Source of the DNA: CAZAQS01 sp964486825 | GTDB lineage: Bacteria; Chloroflexota; Anaerolineae; Anaerolineales; UBA4823 | Direction of reading: 5' to 3' | Assembly (NCBI GenBank): GCA_964486825.1 | Contig: CAZAQS010000004.1 | Span: 1-54,489 of the forward strand | Length of the DNA: 54,489 nucleotides | Shown: one piece after another, positions 16,534 to 24,946 of the stretch | Layout: the number at the start of each line of letters is the position of its first letter | Numbering within the stretch: position 1 is the stretch's first letter | The notes under the pieces: model-generated | What the model was told of the DNA's origin: nothing | The model's input: the letters and a program-made list of their open reading frames with translations, nothing else | Database searches by the model: none | Program-made: the position numbers and the translations under genes

Positions 16534-17712
16534 ATGGAATTGGATCAAATCTTACAAAGAGTCCAATGGATGGATGATGAACGCAGAAAGGATAAAGAAA
16601 CCATTGCGAAGCTCGAGACCAGGATTTTGTCCTTAGAGGGAAATCTCAATGGAGCAAACCAACAGGTAAAAGAACTGAGCAGTGAGATTTCGCGGATATC
16701 AGCAATTATCGCCCGCATGGACCAGTACGACACAAACCTGACCCAGCAACGACTAGAAACAAAAAAAATTATCGAAGAGCTGGAAAAGGATGCTAAAAAA
16801 CGTGAGGAAGAAACAGAAAAAATTCGCCGGGTAGAGTTAAGGAACCTGGATGCAACCATTTTTGAGCTTCGTAAAGAGCTAGAGATGCTTACAAAGCTGG
16901 AAAAAGGCATTCAGGGTCGGGTAGAGGAAGAGAATCGCTTGAACCGTGCCATCGACGACCTGCGCTCGAAGATGGAATCAATGAGACGCAGTGAAGATGA
17001 ATATACCCGCACATACCGGTTACTTGAGGATGGACGCCGCCAGGACAGTAAACGTCTCACGGACCTACAAGGTGAGGTAGCCGCTACACGCAAACGCGTC
17101 GATGACCAACGCGGGCAGATGGAGCTGGTAAACACGAGCCTCAAGAAGGTCGAAACCCGCTTGAATGAGCTACTTTCTGTTGAAACGGAGCGCCGCGATG
17201 CCCAGGCTGCATTCCTGGATAAGCAAAACCTGGTACAGGTAGAAAGGGATAGGACCTGGAAGGACTGGGATGCTCGCTTTACCACCGTTGAAAAGCAAGC
17301 CGGTGATGTGGAAGCCCAACTGGCGAAACTTGAACTGACCCACCGAGATGCCAAACGCTCCCAACAGGAATTGGAAGAGCTGACCCAGCGGGTCGAGCGG
17401 CGCATCAACGAGATGACAGAAATCCAACGTTTATCGGAGGACCGCTTCCGGCAGGAATGGGTCACGTTTAAAGCAGATGACCAAAAGCGGTGGACAAATT
17501 ACACCCTCACCCAGGAAGAGCAACGCAATGAGTTGCTTCGCCAATCGGAGCGGCTGATAGAGCGTATTACTCACATCGAAGATGGTCTCCAAGAAGAGCA
17601 AGACCTGCTCCAACAAATGATCGAGCAGAATGAAAAAAGGCTACAAGGGTTATTGGCTTTATCCCATGAGTGGGTTGCAGAAAACGAGCGCACGATTGGA
17701 AGAGTCCGGTAA
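16534..17712 (+). CDS. long coiled-coil protein of unknown function
   Basis: 392 aa, predicted almost entirely alpha-helical coiled coil: heptad-like spacing of L/I/M with heavy E/K/R/Q from residue 1 to about 385, no signal peptide and no membrane helix. Good Shine-Dalgarno (TTAAGGAGATT) before the ATG. It sits 40 bp after the antiporter-like module and 39 bp before selB. I do not recognise a family; scaffold, cytoskeletal or SMC-hinge-less structural roles are all possible. The tight spacing suggests cotranscription with the membrane module. Confidence 0.8.
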   Translation: MELDQILQRVQWMDDERRKDKETIAKLETRILSLEGNLNGANQQVKELSSEISRISAIIARMDQYDTNLTQQRLETKKIIEELEKDAKKREEETEKIRRVELRNLDATIFELRKELEMLTKLEKGIQGRVEEENRLNRAIDDLRSKMESMRRSEDEYTRTYRLLEDGRRQDSKRLTDLQGEVAATRKRVDDQRGQMELVNTSLKKVETRLNELLSVETERRDAQAAFLDKQNLVQVERDRTWKDWDARFTTVEKQAGDVEAQLAKLELTHRDAKRSQQELEELTQRVERRINEMTEIQRLSEDRFRQEWVTFKADDQKRWTNYTLTQEEQRNELLRQSERLIERITHIEDGLQEEQDLLQQMIEQNEKRLQGLLALSHEWVAENERTIGRVR

Positions 17713-17751
17713 GCACCAGCCACATTCAGCTAATTCTCAAGATAGAAATCC

Positions 17752-19662
17752 ATGCGTGTAATTGGAACAGCAGGACATGTAGATCACGGGAAATCTACCC
17801 TGGTACAGGCACTGACCGGGATACATCCGGACCGGTTGAAAGAAGAACGTGAACGGGAGATGACCATTGACCTGGGCTTTGCCTGGCTGACCCTTCCAAA
17901 CGGAGAGGATGTCGGCGTCGTTGATGTTCCAGGGCACCGCGACTTTATTGAAAATATGCTTGCCGGAATTGGAGGCATCGACGCGGCCCTTTTCGTTGTG
18001 GCAGCCGATGAAGGCGTTATGCCCCAGACTCGCGAGCACCTTTCAATCCTGAACATTCTTCAAATCCAGGGCGGGGTGGTAGCCTTGACCAAGATCGACA
18101 TGATCGATGACAGTGATTTCGGTCGTTCGGATTGGCTTGATATGGTGGAAGATGACCTGCGCAAGGTCTTATCTGCAACGGTCCTGGAGGATGCGCCAAT
18201 CGTGCGGGTATCAGCCCGCACTGGAGAAGGCATCTCAAACTTACTGGTGGTTTTGGAAGCGGTTCTCGCCGAGCGACCTGCCCGGCCTGATTTAGGTCGT
18301 CCTCGTCTACCGGTCGACCGGGTTTTTACCATGGCTGGTTTTGGAACTGTAGTAACCGGAACCCTTACCGATGGGCACCTGGCGGTCGGTGACGATATCC
18401 AGATCCTCCCTGAGGATTACAAAGCACGGGTGCGCGGACTTCAAACCCACAAGCGGAAAGAGGAGTTGGCCGTCCCAGGAAGCCGCACAGCCGTCAACCT
18501 TTCAGGAGTGAACGTCGACCAGATCCAACGCGGCGATGTACTCACTCATCCGGGCGATTATAAAACTACCCGCCGTATGGATGTGCGTTTCCGGCTTCTG
18601 CCGGATGTAAATGCAGCCCTCCTGCACAATACAGAAACCAAGATGTTCATTGGAGCAGCAGAAGTCGTTGCCCGAGTTCGCTTGTTGGGCGCTGAAGCGC
18701 TTCTGCCAGGAGAAGAAGGCTGGCTTCAACTCGAGCTTGCCCGTCCGGTGGTGAGCGTTCGTGGTGATCGTTATATCTTGCGTAGGCCCTCTCCTGGTGA
18801 AACCCTGGGAGGTGGCTTTGTGGTCGATCCTTACCCCAGGGGAAGGCATAAACGCTTCGCCGGACAAACCCTCTCCAGGCTGGAAGCCCTGGCCCAGGGG
18901 ACGCCGGACGACGTGCTCCTACAAACCCTGTTGAGCCTGGGAGCAGCCTCCCTGCGAGAGGTAATCGTTCAATCGAATTTGGATGAGGATGTCGCACGCC
19001 AAGCAGTCCAGGACCTCTACCAATCTGGCCTGTTGGTAAACCTGGAAGATCAAGAAAACCCTCCTGCTAAAGGGAGCCTGGTTACGGGTAAAGGATATTG
19101 GGATCAACTAGCCCTGAGGATGATTCAGGAAGTAGAAGCTTATCACCGTTCTTATCCCCTGCGCCGCGGAATGCCGCGTGAGGAATTGAAGAGCCGCATG
19201 AAACTGCCGGCCCGTCTTTTCAGTGTGGCGTTACGGAAATTAGTAGCTGAAAGTGCGCTGGAAGAGGCTGGCCCGCTGGTACTACGCCCGGGGCATACCA
19301 TCCGCTTCAACGCCCAACAACAACGCCTGGTAGATGGATTGTTGTCGCGCTTTGAGGCCAACCCTTACGCCCCACCCAGCCTCAAAGAGAGCCAGGCTGA
19401 AGTTGGAGAAGATATCTTTTCTGCCCTGGTAGACCTGGGAAAGTTTGTCTTCATTCCACCTGAGGTGGTCTTCCGCAAGGAAGATTATGAAAAGATGATG
19501 GTCGAAGTACGCCGCATGCTGGAAGAAAATGGAACCATTACAGCCGCGCAGGTCAGGGACCATTTCAACACCAGCCGTCGCTACGTGCTTGCTTTCTTGG
19601 AACACCTGGACGCTCGCGGAGTCACCATACGAGAGGGAGATGTCCGCCGGCTAAAGCGATAA
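17752..19662 (+). CDS. selB: selenocysteine-specific translation elongation factor SelB
   Basis: GTPase that delivers Sec-tRNA(Sec) to UGA codons carrying a SECIS element; 636 aa, full family length. G1 is GHVDHGKST (residues 8-16), G3 DVPGHRDF (about 59-66), G4 TKIDM (about 113). EF-Tu-like beta-barrel domains II/III follow (VFTMAGFGTVVTGT around 195), then the C-terminal winged-helix region that binds SECIS RNA (about residues 380-636, ending TAAQVRDHFNTSRRYVLAFLEHLDARGVT). The length of the C-terminal extension distinguishes it from EF-Tu and IF2. selA, selC and selD are not in the window, so they must be elsewhere if the Sec pathway is complete. Confidence 0.95.
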   Translation: MRVIGTAGHVDHGKSTLVQALTGIHPDRLKEEREREMTIDLGFAWLTLPNGEDVGVVDVPGHRDFIENMLAGIGGIDAALFVVAADEGVMPQTREHLSILNILQIQGGVVALTKIDMIDDSDFGRSDWLDMVEDDLRKVLSATVLEDAPIVRVSARTGEGISNLLVVLEAVLAERPARPDLGRPRLPVDRVFTMAGFGTVVTGTLTDGHLAVGDDIQILPEDYKARVRGLQTHKRKEELAVPGSRTAVNLSGVNVDQIQRGDVLTHPGDYKTTRRMDVRFRLLPDVNAALLHNTETKMFIGAAEVVARVRLLGAEALLPGEEGWLQLELARPVVSVRGDRYILRRPSPGETLGGGFVVDPYPRGRHKRFAGQTLSRLEALAQGTPDDVLLQTLLSLGAASLREVIVQSNLDEDVARQAVQDLYQSGLLVNLEDQENPPAKGSLVTGKGYWDQLALRMIQEVEAYHRSYPLRRGMPREELKSRMKLPARLFSVALRKLVAESALEEAGPLVLRPGHTIRFNAQQQRLVDGLLSRFEANPYAPPSLKESQAEVGEDIFSALVDLGKFVFIPPEVVFRKEDYEKMMVEVRRMLEENGTITAAQVRDHFNTSRRYVLAFLEHLDARGVTIREGDVRRLKR

Positions 19663-19685
19663 TTACTATGGTGGGAATATTGATA

Positions 19686-19691
19686 TATAAT
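19686..19691 (+). promoter_or_regulatory. candidate -10 box and overlapping hairpins before the sortase gene
   Basis: A perfect TATAAT follows the selB stop; TTACTA (19663-19668) is at 17 bp but is only a weak -35. In the resulting 5' leader, two hairpins compete. GTAGTAG (19735-19741) pairs with CTACTAC (19750-19756). TACCAC (19754-19759) pairs with GTGGTA (19771-19776). They share bases 19754-19756 and cannot both form, an arrangement seen in RNA switches; no function is shown. Confidence 0.4.
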
Positions 19692-19810
19692 ATGTATAGC
19701 GATTAAGCTCAGATTAACAAAAATAAGCGTCCAAGTAGTAGGTCATACTCTACTACCACCAGCATACGAAGTGGTATCAGGTGAATCTAAAGGATCCCCT
19801 CGGAGTTTCC

Positions 19811-22198
19811 ATGAGCACTAATCTAAACATGTTCATCAAAAATGGGCGCTCGATTAAGTATTTGTGGAGAATTACACCCGCAATCCTGGTTGTGTTTTTT
19901 CTACTCGGAACCTTCTGGACGCCATTCTCCTCCCATGCCGCTGCACCTAATCTAACCATCACGCCGATTACCTGGAATGTGGTCGGCCTGGATGCTGAAA
20001 ATGTAAATCAGGGCCCGAATACTTTTCCTGTAGGGGTGCGAGTCTGCAATACCGGGGATAGCCCGGCGACCAATGTCAGGGTAGGCTTTGTATGGGCTGA
20101 TCAAGAACCCAACCCACTTCTCAATATAGCTGGGCCATCCAATTTCGAATTTCCATCCCTATCGAATGGAAGCTGTAGAGATGTATATTTCACCGTAGCA
20201 GTCACTCGCGATACGGCTGCTTATGGGACATCCTCAGGCTATTATATTGGCGTGACAGAAAACAATAATCCCGCTATATATACTCCAATGGGCCGAGAGA
20301 TTTTCGTTGAGAGATTGATCCAATCCGACTCCCTCACTGTTACTAATTTCACCGGCCCGACTACGCTTCTAGTGGGACAGACCTACCAGTTAGAAGTTAT
20401 CAGCAATGCATCCAATGTACGCTACGAGCAACTGGAACATTACCTCAATTTCACATCTGAGAGTTTCCGCATCTCACAAGTCGAAGCACGATACACCCAT
20501 CCTTTCGCCGCCACAAACAACAAGCTATATGCGGATGCTTGTGGTTGGGAAGACAATATCAGCAGGCCAGAATACCGGACCTGTTCTGATAATCCTGAAG
20601 ACTACAATTACCCCACCGGGAGTGTTGGGGGGGAAATCACGATCACCTATTCGATCCAGGCGCTTGCTCCTGGAACTGTCACACTTATTCCCACTTTATA
20701 CGGCTTCAACGAGGACGAAGGTGATGGCGAATACGAGTATAACGGGGACTACGGGGGAGAAACGCTAACCATCACCGCCGTACAACCAAGAAACATTTCT
20801 CTGCCAATCGTAGAAAACCAGCCGACCGCCACAATTCCTGTTGCTTCCCCTACCTTGACCGTCACACCCACTGCGACGGGAACGATTACCGCCAACCCGG
20901 TTCTGTCCAAGGTATCCAATCGGACGCAAATAACTTTCGGGCAAAGCCTGACATTTACCATCACGATCCGTAATAATGGCACCGCACCAGCCATCGATTC
21001 CAGGCTTACCGACAGCCTGGAGGCCTATACTTACCTGAGGGTCAGCAATCCTACCACAACCAGAGGCACAGCCTCCATCACAGGCACAGGCAACCGTACG
21101 GTGTCTGTCAATATCGGTACGATCAATCCGGGTGAATTCGTCACAGTAACCTTCGAGGTCGGTGTAACAACCACGCCTGCCACCACACAGAGCCTGTTCA
21201 ACACAGCAACGGTTTCTTGGGAGTATCCTGCGGATGATACGGACACCACCCGCCAAACTCGCAGTGTCACTTCTTCAGTTTTTACCGTATTGGGGGGCAC
21301 CACACTTCCCGGAACCGGTGAGTTGCCGCTTGAGACACCATCAGAGTTTTTCAGCAGCCTATTATCACTACCAGCCCTGCTCTTCGTCGCAACCCTGGCA
21401 ATCCTGGGGTTGATTCTCCTGATCAGGAGAAAAGGTATCTTTAGCTCTGGCAAGTTTTGGTACTTGGGAATCGGCTTCCTCCTCTTTGCCCTATTAGGGA
21501 CCGCGATCTTTAACACACTCAATGCTCCCGAACAGCCGGGAGTGGATCTCCAGGTAGACATTTCTGGCGGCGAGCTATCCCCGGCCCCGGGAATTGCGGC
21601 TGCTCCTACCGAAACGATCAACCCTCTAATTACTCTTCCAGTATATCTGTTTGGCACACCGCGCCCTATAGAGACACTGCCCTCGTATCCTATCCCTTCT
21701 CCAACTGTAGTGCCGAATGAGGACGGAAGCACCCCAGACATCAGCCCGATTGTCCGCATATCTATCCCCTCTCTTGGAGTAGACACAAAGGTCGCTTACG
21801 TACCTTTCGATGGTCAGACCTGGATGATCCAGGGGTTAAGAGATGAAGTAGCCTGGATGGGTGACACATCCTGGCCTGGTCTGGGAAGCAATACAGGATT
21901 GGCAGGTCATATAACGGTGAGGGACCTGGGAGCCGGTCCTTTCCGCTATCTTAATGATCTGCTTCAGAACGACAGGGTCTATCTTTACACAGAACAGTAT
22001 ATGTATACCTATTCAGTTCGTGAGAAGAATGTAGTGGAGCAGGACGATCTATCGGTCGTTTCAGCAACAGACACAGCCCAGATCACATTGATCACCTGCC
22101 TGGAATGGGATGATAACCTGAAGATCTATCTCAAGCGCCTGGCCGTCACAGCCGATCTGGTAAGGAGCGACCCAATCTTCGTTTCGAGCAGTAATTAA
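19811..22198 (+). CDS. exported multidomain protein with LPGTG region and C-terminal sortase
   Basis: 795 aa from ATG 19811 (CGGAG 5 nt upstream; an in-frame GTG at 19781 lacks a Shine-Dalgarno). N-terminal signal (about residues 18-42, ending SHAA). Then CARDB-like/beta-sandwich exported domains (about 45-345), a proline/threonine linker, and a DUF11-like repeat (about 365-485, FTITIRNNGTAPAIDSRLTDS). LPGTG at 499-503 is followed by a membrane helix (about 517-538) and RRKG, a complete cell-wall sorting signal. A second helix (about 550-567) leads to a proline-rich spacer and a sortase domain with His700 (GLAGHITV), Cys763 (TLITC) and Arg776. Thus one polypeptide carries both sorting signal and sorting enzyme. 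The motifs are read directly; self-processing is inference. Confidence 0.85.
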   Translation: MSTNLNMFIKNGRSIKYLWRITPAILVVFFLLGTFWTPFSSHAAAPNLTITPITWNVVGLDAENVNQGPNTFPVGVRVCNTGDSPATNVRVGFVWADQEPNPLLNIAGPSNFEFPSLSNGSCRDVYFTVAVTRDTAAYGTSSGYYIGVTENNNPAIYTPMGREIFVERLIQSDSLTVTNFTGPTTLLVGQTYQLEVISNASNVRYEQLEHYLNFTSESFRISQVEARYTHPFAATNNKLYADACGWEDNISRPEYRTCSDNPEDYNYPTGSVGGEITITYSIQALAPGTVTLIPTLYGFNEDEGDGEYEYNGDYGGETLTITAVQPRNISLPIVENQPTATIPVASPTLTVTPTATGTITANPVLSKVSNRTQITFGQSLTFTITIRNNGTAPAIDSRLTDSLEAYTYLRVSNPTTTRGTASITGTGNRTVSVNIGTINPGEFVTVTFEVGVTTTPATTQSLFNTATVSWEYPADDTDTTRQTRSVTSSVFTVLGGTTLPGTGELPLETPSEFFSSLLSLPALLFVATLAILGLILLIRRKGIFSSGKFWYLGIGFLLFALLGTAIFNTLNAPEQPGVDLQVDISGGELSPAPGIAAAPTETINPLITLPVYLFGTPRPIETLPSYPIPSPTVVPNEDGSTPDISPIVRISIPSLGVDTKVAYVPFDGQTWMIQGLRDEVAWMGDTSWPGLGSNTGLAGHITVRDLGAGPFRYLNDLLQNDRVYLYTEQYMYTYSVREKNVVEQDDLSVVSATDTAQITLITCLEWDDNLKIYLKRLAVTADLVRSDPIFVSSSN

Positions 22199-22215
22199 GT
22201 TCCTGTTTAAAGACC

Positions 22216-22265
22216 AAGAACGGGTGGATCAATCGTGTTCGTGCAGGGCTGACCCACCCGTTCTT
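22216..22265. terminator. bidirectional intrinsic terminator between sortase gene and parB
   Basis: AAGAACGGGTGG (22216-22227) pairs with CCACCCGTTCTT (22254-22265), 12 bp perfect. It is followed by ATTTTTC on the plus strand, with an A-rich stretch (TTTAAAGACC) on the other side. It lies between two convergent genes, so it can stop transcription from both. Confidence 0.85.
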
Positions 22266-22285
22266 ATTTTTCGGCCTGCTTACGA

Positions 22286-23146
22286 TCAGGAATCCTCGCC
22301 TAAAATCCTTCGAACCAAATTATCCAGCTCTTCATCTGAGTAGTAATGGATCACCAGGGTGCCCCCTTTTTGCCCCTGGTTCAAGCTTACCCTGGTGCCG
22401 AGTTGAACCCGCAGGCGTTCTTCCAAAGCTACCAGCTCAGGTGGGGGGGGTGGTTTTGGCTGAGGGGCAGGTTTTTCACCGCTCAGTTTGCGCACCAACT
22501 CTTCAGCCTGCCTTACATTTAAGTCGTGTCGTAAGATCGTTTCCAGGGCGGCAACCTGCGCCTGCGTTGTAGGCAAGGTCAGCAAGGCACGGGCGTGCCC
22601 CTCGGAGATATGACCGCCAGCCAATGCTTTTTGGACAGAGGCGGGCAGTTTCAACAGCCGTAATGTATTGGTAACCGCTGTTCGGCTTTTGCCTACTTGG
22701 ACAGCGATCTGTTCGTGGGACAGTTGAAAATCCTCCGATAACTGGCGGTAAGCCTCCGCTGCTTCTAATGGGCTGAGGTCTGCACGTTGGACGTTCTCGA
22801 CCAGGGCTATCTCCAAGAGCTCTTGCTGGCTGGCCTGGCGAATGATGGCAGGTACGCTTTCCAGGCCGGCTTTGCGAGCTGCCAGCCAGCGTCTTTCGCC
22901 TGCGATCAGGCAATATTTTCCCCTTTCCTCTGCTTCGGAGAGAACCAAAGGCTGGATTATTCCGTGCCCTCGGATAGAGCCAGCCAGCTCTTCCAATTCC
23001 AACGCGTCGAAATTCGAGCGCGGCTGGCGTGGGTTAGGCGAAATATCCTCCACAGGGATGTGCTGGATACCCGTTGTTAGAGGGCCGCTATCCTGTAGGG
23101 GTATGAGAGAGTCTAATCCTCGTCCTAATCCGCTTTTCCTGGTCAT
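22286..23146 (-). CDS. parB: chromosome-partitioning protein ParB (CTPase clamp)
   Basis: Binds parS centromere sites and slides as a CTP-dependent clamp for chromosome segregation. 286 aa from ATG 23146, giving the classic MTRKSGLGRGLDSLIP beginning; an upstream GTG at 23164 would add six residues. Landmarks are ISPNPRQPRSNF, the CTP-binding GERRWLAARKAG (about residue 87) and ENVQRADLSPLEAAEAY. A helix-turn-helix follows around QIAVQVGKSRTAVTNTLRLLKLP, then a proline linker (PAPQPKPPPPPE) and the C-terminal dimerisation domain. It follows parA in the usual order. Confidence 0.95.
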   Translation of the reverse strand: MTRKSGLGRGLDSLIPLQDSGPLTTGIQHIPVEDISPNPRQPRSNFDALELEELAGSIRGHGIIQPLVLSEAEERGKYCLIAGERRWLAARKAGLESVPAIIRQASQQELLEIALVENVQRADLSPLEAAEAYRQLSEDFQLSHEQIAVQVGKSRTAVTNTLRLLKLPASVQKALAGGHISEGHARALLTLPTTQAQVAALETILRHDLNVRQAEELVRKLSGEKPAPQPKPPPPPELVALEERLRVQLGTRVSLNQGQKGGTLVIHYYSDEELDNLVRRILGEDS

Positions 23147-23201
23147 ATCGATAGGGTCTTTCACATTAATGATTCGCTAGTATGGCTTCAATCACCGGTA
23201 C

Positions 23202-23993
23202 TTAAATATGCTCAACCGGGATACGGATACCATCGGCCTCGAGGATTTCACGCGCTAGAGTTGCATAAGCCAGGGCGCCGGTAGAATTGGGGGCATAAAC
23301 GGATATCGGCTGCCCATACGAAGGAGCTTCAGCCAGACGAATGTTGCGCGGTACAACAGCCTGAAATACCTGGCCCGGGAAATGGTTACGAACCTCGGTT
23401 ATCACATCCTGGCCAAGTTTTGTGCGGCTATCAAACATTGTTAGCAGAACACCCCGCAAACACAGTTCAGGGAAAATCGCAGACCTGACCCGGTTCAAGG
23501 TCTGGTTAAGCTGGCTGATACCTTCCAGGGCCAGATATTCACACTGTACCGGGATAATAACGCCATCTCTGGCTGCTACCAGCCCGTTCAAAGTAAGCAA
23601 ACCGAGAGATGGCGGGCAGTCGATCAAAATATAGTCATACCGGTCGATCAACCCCGCCAGGGCTTTGCGCAAGCGGGTCTCACGGGCTATTTCCGATACC
23701 AGCTCCACCTCTGCTCCCGCCAGGGCCAGGGAAGCCGGCAGGATGGACAGCTTAAGGCGTGGATTGTGCAGGATATAGTTCGATGGATGGGTAGAGCCTA
23801 TCAGAGCCTCGTAAGTTCCACCCTTGACGAGTTGTTTGTCGATCCCCAGGCAGGAGGTAGCGTTCGCTTGCGGGTCTACATCCACCAACAGGACACGCTG
23901 ACCATAATAAGCCAGGTAAGCTCCCAGGTTAATGGTTGTGGTGGTCTTACCAACGCCGCCTTTTTGGTTTACGAGCGTATAAATCCTGCCCAT
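23202..23993 (-). CDS. parA: chromosome-partitioning ATPase ParA (Soj)
   Basis: Dimerising ATPase that binds nucleoid DNA and moves ParB-parS complexes. 263 aa, family length. Deviant Walker A KGGVGKTTTTINLG (about residues 10-23), Walker A' DVDPQANATS, Walker B YDYILIDCPPSLG and PVQCEYLALEGISQL. It starts 3 bp after the pfkB stop, so it is coupled to it. The chromosomal rather than plasmid type is supported by rpmH-rnpA-yidC-jag upstream on the same strand. Confidence 0.95.
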   Translation of the reverse strand: MGRIYTLVNQKGGVGKTTTTINLGAYLAYYGQRVLLVDVDPQANATSCLGIDKQLVKGGTYEALIGSTHPSNYILHNPRLKLSILPASLALAGAEVELVSEIARETRLRKALAGLIDRYDYILIDCPPSLGLLTLNGLVAARDGVIIPVQCEYLALEGISQLNQTLNRVRSAIFPELCLRGVLLTMFDSRTKLGQDVITEVRNHFPGQVFQAVVPRNIRLAEAPSYGQPISVYAPNSTGALAYATLAREILEADGIRIPVEHI

Positions 23994-23996
23994 CTT

Positions 23997-24845
23997 TTAG
24001 AATACCTCTACCATGCTTTCTTCGATCTCTTGTTGGGTGGGAATACTCGCCAGGCCAGAGCGAGTCACGGAGAAAGAGGATAGATGGGTGGCAAAGCGGG
24101 CCGCCTCCCAGGGATCGCGGGTCGTGTGCAGGCGACTGAAAAAAGCCGCCGCAAAGATATCCCCCGCACCGGTAGGATCTAGCTCCTTGTAGGGAGGCCG
24201 CCGGAAGCGCCGGATATCTCCATTCCAATAGAGCCGGGCGCCTTCTGCTGCCTCTGTAACTGCCAGAACACGGCAGTAGGAGGCCATCTCGTCAATGCGC
24301 GCTTCATCCCCATCCACATCCTCGACGCTGATCACCACTGCCCCGGCCTGGTTGAGCACAAAAGGCGCTTCGGGCCACTCGGTGTGGTAAACGTTGCCTT
24401 TCTCGTCCCATCCCCTTAGCCATCCCTGCGGCGTTAGGCCGATCAGCGAGGTTGGGAAGTATCGCACCAGGGAAGGCTCTACCTCTTGGGCGATAGGTCC
24501 CAGGTGCACAATTGGGGCGCTGCGCCAGGCTTCGGGGATCAGGTGTAGATCCAGGCGTGGAGCAACAGAATGAATGACTTGAATCCGTCCTTCGGGCGTA
24601 TTTACATTCTCAAAGGTTGTGCTGACCTCTGTAGGTAGGTTTGAAATCGGAACCTGGCTCAAGATGCCGGGGGGGACTTCCTCTCCCCAAGAGGTAACAA
24701 TGCCTACCCGAAGGCCCAAGGCACGCGCCGTCAGGCCTGAGTAAGCTACAGTACCACCTAAACGCGGGCCCTCCGGTGTAAGGTCCCGCGTAAGATGTCC
24801 GATGACCAGGTAATCGATCGGTTCCAAGGAGGTGAGTTTATGCAT
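23997..24845 (-). CDS. PfkB-family carbohydrate/nucleoside kinase
   Basis: Ribokinase-fold kinase, 282 aa. C-terminal signature DPTGAGDIFAAAFF (about residues 225-238) contains the catalytic Asp and anion hole; the N-terminal substrate motif GGTVAYSGLTARALG (about residues 30-44) replaces the classical GG motif. The exact sugar or nucleoside cannot be read. Inserted between jag and parA, where many bacteria have rsmG/mnmG. The start codon has no Shine-Dalgarno; a perfect TATAAT lies 7 nt upstream, consistent with its own leaderless promoter. Confidence 0.88.
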   Translation of the reverse strand: MHKLTSLEPIDYLVIGHLTRDLTPEGPRLGGTVAYSGLTARALGLRVGIVTSWGEEVPPGILSQVPISNLPTEVSTTFENVNTPEGRIQVIHSVAPRLDLHLIPEAWRSAPIVHLGPIAQEVEPSLVRYFPTSLIGLTPQGWLRGWDEKGNVYHTEWPEAPFVLNQAGAVVISVEDVDGDEARIDEMASYCRVLAVTEAAEGARLYWNGDIRRFRRPPYKELDPTGAGDIFAAAFFSRLHTTRDPWEAARFATHLSSFSVTRSGLASIPTQQEIEESMVEVF

Positions 24846-24852
24846 GTTTTAA

Positions 24853-24858
24853 ATTATA
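24853..24858 (-). promoter_or_regulatory. -10 box 7 nt before the pfkB-family start codon (leaderless candidate)
   Basis: On the minus strand TATAAT is followed by TTAAAAC and then ATG (24845-24843). The predicted transcription start coincides with the start codon. No AG-rich ribosome-binding site is present. The -35 region is not recognisable. Confidence 0.6.
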
Positions 24859-24889
24859 CCTGATATGATGAATCGGATGTATTAAGCAG

Positions 24890-24921
24890 GCGTGCGATAC
24901 TTTAGAAAAAGCATCGCACGC
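24890..24921 (-). terminator. hairpin between jag and the pfkB-family gene
   Basis: GCGTGCGAT (24890-24898) and ATCGCACGC (24913-24921) form a perfect 9-bp stem. No T tract follows on either strand, so it may be a weak or factor-assisted terminator or an RNA-stability element. It separates the jag transcript from the pfkB promoter. Confidence 0.45.
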
Positions 24922-24946
24922 GATAAATGCAAAGGAAGGGGGCAAA

